From positions 1 through 64,000 of the forward strand of contig JAFAGM010000069.1 of NCBI GenBank assembly GCA_023422775.1: a stretch of 64,000 bases of DNA. The letters run 5' to 3'. Below are positions 59,507-64,000 of this stretch, one piece after another. Numbering within the stretch: position 1 is the stretch's first letter; the number at the start of each line of letters is the position of its first letter. The notes beneath the pieces are model-generated. The model was given only the letters and a program-made list of their open reading frames with translations. It did not search any database and was not told the origin of the DNA. The DNA is from Pseudomonadota bacterium (GTDB lineage Bacteria > Pseudomonadota > Alphaproteobacteria > Rhizobiales > Xanthobacteraceae). Made by a program: the position numbers and the translations under genes.

Positions 59507-60412
59507 GTGAACGCGCCAAGCCGAATAAGCGGGCCCGCCAGAAAAATTCTCATGGCGACGGATCTAAGCGCCCGCTGCGACCGCGCGCTTTACCGGGCGG
59601 CCATGCTTGCAAAGCAGTGGCAATCGTCCCTGATCGTCCTGCATGTCGTTGAAGATCGCGAGTTGAACGTCCCGGATGCACCGGGACTGCCGTCCTGGAG
59701 GCGCCCGCCCGATCCGCTTGATATTGCCAGAAAACACCTCATGGCCGATGTCGACGCGCTTCCGGCCCGGTCAGCCGTGCGCATCACCGAGGGACGCCCG
59801 GTAGAAGCCATTCTGTGCAGTGCCGACGCCGAAAAATGCGACCTGATTGCAATCGGGGTCGGAAGGGGCGAGTCGCTCGGACATTTCCTGTTGGGCAGGA
59901 CCGCGGACCGACTGTTTCGCAGGTCCCAGGTGCCGCTCCTTGTTGTGAAGGACCGTCCGCGCAGGCCATACAGGAACATCGTTTTCGCGACCGATCTGTC
60001 CGATGCCTCGCGTTATGCGCTGGAGAAAGCCGCACGCCTTTTCTCCGGACAACGGCTGACAATTTTTCACGCGTACCACCCACCGTCCGAAGTGATGAAT
60101 GATCCGGAGCTGCATCGGCAATATCGCAGGGAGGTCGAACTGGAGGTGCGGGCGTTCCTGGCGGCGGCGGACATATCTGCGCCCGGTTGGCAACAGCCGG
60201 ATCTGCTGATCGAGGATGGGGCACCAAATATCCTGTTGCGCGACTATGTGCGGGACAAGGAGGTAGACCTGCTGGTGCTTGGTACGCAGGGGAGGAGTGG
60301 CTTCTTCGAGATAATTCTGGGGAGCACCGCAAAGGCGATCATGGATGACGTGCCGTGCGATGCCCTCGTCATCCGGGAGCCGCGCACAACGGTCCAGACT
60401 ACGGCCGCATAG
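59507..60412 (+). CDS. Tandem universal stress protein (UspA family)
   Basis: A 301-residue cytoplasmic protein of two Usp domains (about residues 10-145 and 150-295). Domain 2 has the complete ATP-binding motif G-x2-G-x9-GS (GTQGRSGFFEIILGSTAKAI). Domain 1 has a similar but looser form (GVGRGESLGHFLLGRTADRL). Rhizobial tandem Usp proteins are often induced by low oxygen. GTG 59507 is chosen; AGGAG lies nine bases before it. It is convergent with the FixJ-type regulator gene and preceded by element A, which suggests control by that regulator. Confidence 0.92.
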   Translation: MNAPSRISGPARKILMATDLSARCDRALYRAAMLAKQWQSSLIVLHVVEDRELNVPDAPGLPSWRRPPDPLDIARKHLMADVDALPARSAVRITEGRPVEAILCSADAEKCDLIAIGVGRGESLGHFLLGRTADRLFRRSQVPLLVVKDRPRRPYRNIVFATDLSDASRYALEKAARLFSGQRLTIFHAYHPPSEVMNDPELHRQYRREVELEVRAFLAAADISAPGWQQPDLLIEDGAPNILLRDYVRDKEVDLLVLGTQGRSGFFEIILGSTAKAIMDDVPCDALVIREPRTTVQTTAA

Positions 60413-61028
60413 ACCCACCCCGTCGCTGCAGGTTCATGCTCATGCGCGCCAGATGCGACAGCGTCCGCGCGCCCATCTTCTGCAGCACGGCTGCGCGGTG
60501 ATGCTCGGCTGTCCGCGTGCTGATCCCGAGCTTTGTAGCGAGCAGCTTTGTCGGCATCCCTTCAGTCAGAAGCGCCATCACCTCCTGTTCGCGAGCCGTG
60601 AGCGATCGGTAGCTGGCCTCGATGGCCGCATGCGTTGCTTCCTCGGCGGCGATTTCGCTGACGCGCTGGTGTGCTTCCTCCAGGGCCTGAAGGAGTTCCG
60701 CCGGCTCGAACGGCTTCTCGAGAAAGTGCAATGCGCCCGCTCGCATGGCCTTGACGGCAAGCGGCACGTCGCCATGGCCGGTGATCAGGACCACTACCGG
60801 AGATACCGGCCCCTGTTGCAGGTGACGCACCAGGTCCAGCCCGCTCATTCCCGGCAAGCGTACATCGGCCAGCAGGCATAGCGGCCTGCCCAGTTTGACT
60901 TCCGACAGGAACTCTTCGGCCGAGGCGTAGGTGCGCGCTTCCATCCCCGCCGTATGCAACAGCACCTTGAGGGCTTCGCAGACATCGGCTTCATCGTCGA
61001 TGACGTGCACGACGCGCCTATGGCCCAT
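60399..61028 (-). CDS. FixJ-family response regulator
   Basis: A 209-residue regulator. Receiver domain with acidic pocket in VHVIDDEADVCEAL (about residues 7-20), phosphoacceptor Asp58 in LLADVRLPGMSGLD and Lys near 108 in FLEKPFEP. The C-terminal LuxR-type helix-turn-helix has LTAREQEVMALLTEGMPTKL and LGISTRTAEHHRAAVLQKM. The layout is that of FixJ/TodT-type two-component regulators. The start overlaps the kinase stop by 11 bases. Candidate targets are the two copies of the 97-bp element. Its last bases overlap the uspA 3' end. Confidence 0.93.
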   Translation of the reverse strand: MGHRRVVHVIDDEADVCEALKVLLHTAGMEARTYASAEEFLSEVKLGRPLCLLADVRLPGMSGLDLVRHLQQGPVSPVVVLITGHGDVPLAVKAMRAGALHFLEKPFEPAELLQALEEAHQRVSEIAAEEATHAAIEASYRSLTAREQEVMALLTEGMPTKLLATKLGISTRTAEHHRAAVLQKMGARTLSHLARMSMNLQRRGGSMRP

Positions 61029-62697
61029 GGCCAGCCTCCGGGCTCAAGGGCAGATCGATCGTGAACCGTGCGCCGCCGTCGGGCCGGATGCGCTCCCAAT
61101 CGATGGTCCCTCCATGCGCGCCGATCAGTTCGCGCGACAGCGCCAGGCCGAGCCCCATGCCGCTCGGCTTGGTCGTGACGAACGGCTCGAACAAGTGCTT
61201 GGCGACGACATCGGACACGCCCGGCCCATTGTCCTCGATCTCGATCCGCACCCCCTTGTCCAGGGCCGTCACGCGAACGGTAACGCAGCCGGGCAATCGG
61301 CGCGCTTCCGCCGCGGCGTCGATGGCGTTGTTGATCACGTTGATCAGGCTTTGCTCGAGCTGAAGCGCGTCAACGGTGACCGGCGGGACCGACGCAGCCT
61401 CGAGCCGCACCGATACGCCGTGCGTCCTTGCGTCATCCTCGGCCAGCGCCACCACCTTCCGCGTCAGGGCGCCGAGGTCGGTGGGAGCCGGCCTCAGTGT
61501 GCCGCGCGAGACGAAGTCCCGCAGGCGCTCGAGGATGTCCTTTGCCTGCCGCAGTTGCCCTGTCGCCTTTTCAAGCGACGCCGCAATCGGCGCCGGTTCG
61601 GCAGGCTTGTCGGCCAGAAGCTGCCGGCCGACGTGAAGGTACATGGCGACGTTCGATAGCGGCTGGCTGATCTGATGCGCCAATGAAACACCCATCGCAC
61701 CGGCCGTCGCATGCCTTGTCATGCGTAGCACCTCGGCGTGCTGTTCGCGCAGCAGTTCATCCGATCTGCGCCGCTCGTCCACGACGGCGCCGAGCAGCAA
61801 CCCGTTGAAGGCGAGTGCCAGCACCAGGAGCTGGTAGCCCATGAAAGTGCTCGCGGGGTAGCCGCCCCAACTGATGCAAGCCAGCAGCAGCAGATGGACG
61901 ACACATACGCCGGCTGCCGCCCCCACGAACCCGGTGCGCATCGCGATCCAGCTCACCGGCAGGAACAGCAGATAAAAGAAATGGTACTCGTTGGCTCCCT
62001 CGAAGGAGAAGATCAGCCACAATGCGATCAGGACCCCGGTCAGGAAGGCGCCGGCGTCGATCAGCAGCACCGCGGGTCTTGTCTCGGCCAGACGTTGAAC
62101 TGACCCGAATGCTGCCATGGCGACGGGGAGGATGATGATGATGCCGACGGTGTCTCCGACCCAGAGATGCGGCACCGCTTCCCAGTATTGTTTCGCGGGC
62201 AGGTCGCCGAACCAGACGAGAAAGCCGCAATAGAGGCAGGCGATGACGAATGTCCCTGCCGGCACCGTCACCAGCAGCGCAATCACATTGCGCAGGTCGG
62301 ACCGTCCGGCCGCAAAGCCCGCGCCTCGCGTCAGAGCCGTGGCGAGCGCGGCATAGCCGATCGCAACGACGGCGCTCGTGGCAATGGTGGACGCTGCGCC
62401 CTTGGCGGCCCCGTAGATGAAGAGATCGACCAGCAATGCTGCAAGGAACAGCACCGGCGCATACGCGACGCCCTTGAGCAGCAACAGGCCCAGGCTCAGT
62501 GCCTTCGCCGGATTCCACAGCGTGATGCCGAGAGCTTCGAGTTCATGGACGCGCGTGAGCCATTCGAGCCCGAGATAGGCGGCAGTGAAGACGCCGCCGA
62601 TCAAAACGTACTGCGCCGGCGCCAGTTCGTGCAGCCAGCCAGCGCTCCAGCGCAACCCCGCCGTCGTGCTGCCTGATCTGCGGACGACGTCGCCCAA
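61018..62697 (-). CDS. MASE1-domain sensor histidine kinase
   Basis: A 559-residue membrane kinase. The N-terminal MASE1 sensor domain has eight or so membrane segments (about residues 20-310; for example VIALLVTVPAGTFVIACLYC, GDTVGIIIILPVAMAAFGSV). The catalytic part has the FixL/DctB-type histidine box MGVSLAHQISQPLSNVAMYL (about residue 340), the N box NVINNAIDAAAEA, and G boxes DNGPGVSD and GMGLGLALS. TTG 62697 is preferred because GGAGG lies seven bases before it; ATG 62745 lacks a ribosome-binding site. MASE1 ligands are unknown. It forms an operon with the FixJ-type regulator. Confidence 0.9.
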   Translation of the reverse strand: MGDVVRRSGSTTAGLRWSAGWLHELAPAQYVLIGGVFTAAYLGLEWLTRVHELEALGITLWNPAKALSLGLLLLKGVAYAPVLFLAALLVDLFIYGAAKGAASTIATSAVVAIGYAALATALTRGAGFAAGRSDLRNVIALLVTVPAGTFVIACLYCGFLVWFGDLPAKQYWEAVPHLWVGDTVGIIIILPVAMAAFGSVQRLAETRPAVLLIDAGAFLTGVLIALWLIFSFEGANEYHFFYLLFLPVSWIAMRTGFVGAAAGVCVVHLLLLACISWGGYPASTFMGYQLLVLALAFNGLLLGAVVDERRRSDELLREQHAEVLRMTRHATAGAMGVSLAHQISQPLSNVAMYLHVGRQLLADKPAEPAPIAASLEKATGQLRQAKDILERLRDFVSRGTLRPAPTDLGALTRKVVALAEDDARTHGVSVRLEAASVPPVTVDALQLEQSLINVINNAIDAAAEARRLPGCVTVRVTALDKGVRIEIEDNGPGVSDVVAKHLFEPFVTTKPSGMGLGLALSRELIGAHGGTIDWERIRPDGGARFTIDLPLSPEAGHGP

Positions 62698-62755
62698 TGC
62701 CGTTCCTCCGTCGCCAGGCGCACGATTTTCTGCTTCGGCGAGCATGCCCGTCGTT

Positions 62756-62852
62756 CACTTCGTACGCAAGCGCGTAGGTAGTTCCCGCCATAAGCCGGTA
62801 GGCATTATTCCCCATGCGGCGACCGGCGCGTGTCACGCCGTGGCATGCTACG
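62756..62852. promoter_or_regulatory. 97-bp regulatory element B, between kinase gene and nhaD
   Basis: Second copy of the element, with TACGC-AAGC-GCGTA at 62763-62776 and GGTAGTTCCCGCCATAAGCC next to it. It stands in the divergent gap between the MASE1 kinase gene and the nhaD side, in the same orientation relative to nhaD as copy A is to uspA. Confidence 0.75.
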
Positions 62853-62914
62853 CCTTTCAAGTGGGCACGATTCTCTCGCGCCGGGAGCCGAGCCTGCCAT
62901 ATTCAAACCCAATC

Positions 62915-63040
62915 ATGGAAAGCCGCAAGGTGAGGTGGATGACCCGCACGGTCTTTCCTGACATCGCATGGCTGCCCTCCGTCGCCTTCGCGCCCGCCGC
63001 CGTGTTCGGCCAGGTCGCCTTCACGGCGGGAGTGCGGTGA
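62915..63040 (+). CDS. Possible short upstream ORF of nhaD
   Basis: A 41-codon frame (MESRKVRWMTRTVFPDIAWL start; ATG 62939 is an alternative after GTGAGG) whose TGA shares a base with the nhaD ATG. The GGGAG ribosome-binding site of nhaD lies inside its last codons, so translation of this frame could open or drive nhaD. The peptide is hydrophobic in its second half and matches no family that I know. It may be only a spacer. Confidence 0.35.
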   Translation: MESRKVRWMTRTVFPDIAWLPSVAFAPAAVFGQVAFTAGVR

Positions 63041-64000
63041 TGATCGCGTTCGGCCTGCGCCGACAGGGGCTGACGATGTTGCGCTTTGCCGGACGGCTGT
63101 GGATGCTGGCCGTTCCGGTGTTTGCCTTGCTCCTTTCAGCTCCCGCGCCGCTCCATGCCGCGGAGCTGGCGGCGCGCATCGACCTGACGCAGCACCTCGT
63201 CGGCTATCTCGCGCTCCTGATCTTCTTCGTCGCCTACGGATTCGTAGCTGTCGAGGAAGTCATTCAACTGCGCAAGTCGAAACCCGTCATGCTGGCGGGG
63301 GGCCTGATCTGGGCGCTTCTCGGCATTGTCTACGCCGCGCACGGTCAGAGTGCCGCGCTCGAGGCCGCCGCCAAGCATGTGGTTCTCGACTATGGCGAAT
63401 TGATGCTGTTCCTCGTGGTGGCGATCACCTATGTGAACACGATGCAGGAGCGGCGCGTCTTCGCCGTGGTGAGGGCCAAACTCACCAGCAGGAAACTCTC
63501 TTATCGGCAGCTCTTCTGGCTGGTCGGCGGACTTGCGTTTGTCTTCGGCCCAATCATCGACAATCTGACCACGGCGCTCGTCATGGGGGCCGTGGTGGTG
63601 GCCGTCGGGGTCGGCAACTACCAGTTCATCGTCATGGGCTGCATCATCATCGTTGTGGCCGCCAATGCCGGCGGCGTGATCTCGCCGTTCGGCGACATCA
63701 CCTCGCTGATGGTCTGGCAGAAAGGCAAGCTGGAATTCCTGGAGTTCTTTCATCTCTTCCTGCCGGCGCTGGTGAACTTCCTCGTGCCGGCGATACTCAT
63801 GCATTTCGGCGTGCCGAAAGGAATGCCGGAACCGGTAAGCGAGAGCAGGAGACTCAAGCACGGCGCGGCCGTTGTGATCGGGCTGTTCGCGGCTACCCTC
63901 GCGACTGCCGTATCGTTCAAGAGCTTCCTAAGCCTCCCGCCCGCGCTCGGGATGATGCTGGGTCTCGGATACCTGCAGATGTACAGCTACATCCTCCAGC
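63040..64000 (+). CDS. nhaD: NhaD-type Na+/H+ antiporter, 3' end outside window
   Basis: The frame is open to the window end (320 residues seen; the family is usually 400-500). A signal or first membrane segment (about residues 20-40, ending PLHAAE) precedes a series of membrane segments: QHLVGYLALLIFFVAYGFVA, ELMLFLVVAITYVNTMQERR and the NhaD/ArsB-type motif FGPIIDNLTTALVMGAVVVA (about residues 169-188) with the ion-binding Asp. Later ANAGGVISPFGDITSLMVWQ is also typical. ATG 63040 has GGAG seven bases upstream; ATG 63076 is an alternative. It is divergent from the kinase-regulator genes, with element B between. Confidence 0.9.
   Translation, partial: MIAFGLRRQGLTMLRFAGRLWMLAVPVFALLLSAPAPLHAAELAARIDLTQHLVGYLALLIFFVAYGFVAVEEVIQLRKSKPVMLAGGLIWALLGIVYAAHGQSAALEAAAKHVVLDYGELMLFLVVAITYVNTMQERRVFAVVRAKLTSRKLSYRQLFWLVGGLAFVFGPIIDNLTTALVMGAVVVAVGVGNYQFIVMGCIIIVVAANAGGVISPFGDITSLMVWQKGKLEFLEFFHLFLPALVNFLVPAILMHFGVPKGMPEPVSESRRLKHGAAVVIGLFAATLATAVSFKSFLSLPPALGMMLGLGYLQMYSYILQ

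Noticed and set aside
1..64000. CRISPR array, tRNA, rRNA, insertion sequence or prophage
   Set aside because: I looked for regular spaced repeats, cloverleaf-like segments, transposase motifs and phage genes and saw none. The repeats present are short dispersed palindromes.

Overview
The window is high-GC alphaproteobacterial chromosome. Gene content, codon bias and the intergenic repeats point to Bradyrhizobium or a close relative in the Nitrobacteraceae; this is inference from remembered family resemblance, not from a search. I see no rRNA, tRNA, CRISPR array, insertion sequence or prophage. About 53 protein genes are supported.

Left part (1-13600, mostly + strand): the 3' end of an unknown gene, then the cytochrome c maturation operon ccmI-ccmE-ccmF-ccmH, split between ccmF and ccmH by an antisense RelE/HigB-type toxin-antitoxin pair that has its own palindromic operator. 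A Do-family periplasmic protease with a clear terminator follows, then a response regulator, histidine kinase and glnE joined by overlapping stop and start codons.

13600-26440: an ECF sigma/anti-sigma pair divergent from a secreted DUF4394 protein, with matching candidate ECF promoters (GCATCC-N17-GTA) facing both ways. Next is the NAD-dependent formate dehydrogenase operon fdsG-fdsB-fdsA-fdhD-fdsD. A three-gene block (tartrate/malate-type dehydrogenase, orphan Bug receptor, LysR regulator) lies between fdsG and a second LysR regulator that may be the fds regulator.

26440-45360: mixed accessory genes. These are a PAS sensor kinase, a cation diffusion facilitator with three C-terminal ZT-like repeats, a RibD-like reductase, a PsiF-repeat protein, a NYN nuclease-like protein, an aldo/keto reductase, a small protein with an RNA polymerase alpha-CTD-like motif, a TonB-dependent receptor, a quinone reductase, a nitronate monooxygenase-like enzyme, an SGNH protein with tandem repeats, RlpA, several small envelope proteins, a truncated DUF2252 gene and a CBS protein.

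45390-55800: an apparent oxalate island. tctA-tctB-tctC-type transporter genes are followed by frc, oxc, a GntR/FCD regulator and a divergent ADP-forming acyl-CoA ligase. A 17-bp palindrome (TGGCAT-N5-ATGCCA) occurs twice, identically, between gntR and the ligase gene. Three looser copies lie upstream of the tct genes and of the CBS gene, which suggests one regulon. Formate released from oxalate could be oxidised by the Fds enzyme about 30 kb away.

55870-64000: an unusual aspartokinase, a PHA-synthase-like hydrolase, a GNAT acetyltransferase, a tandem UspA protein, a FixJ-type regulator with a MASE1 sensor kinase, and nhaD, cut by the window end. A 97-bp element built around TACGC-N4-GCGTA lies upstream of uspA and again between the kinase gene and nhaD, tying these genes into one likely circuit.
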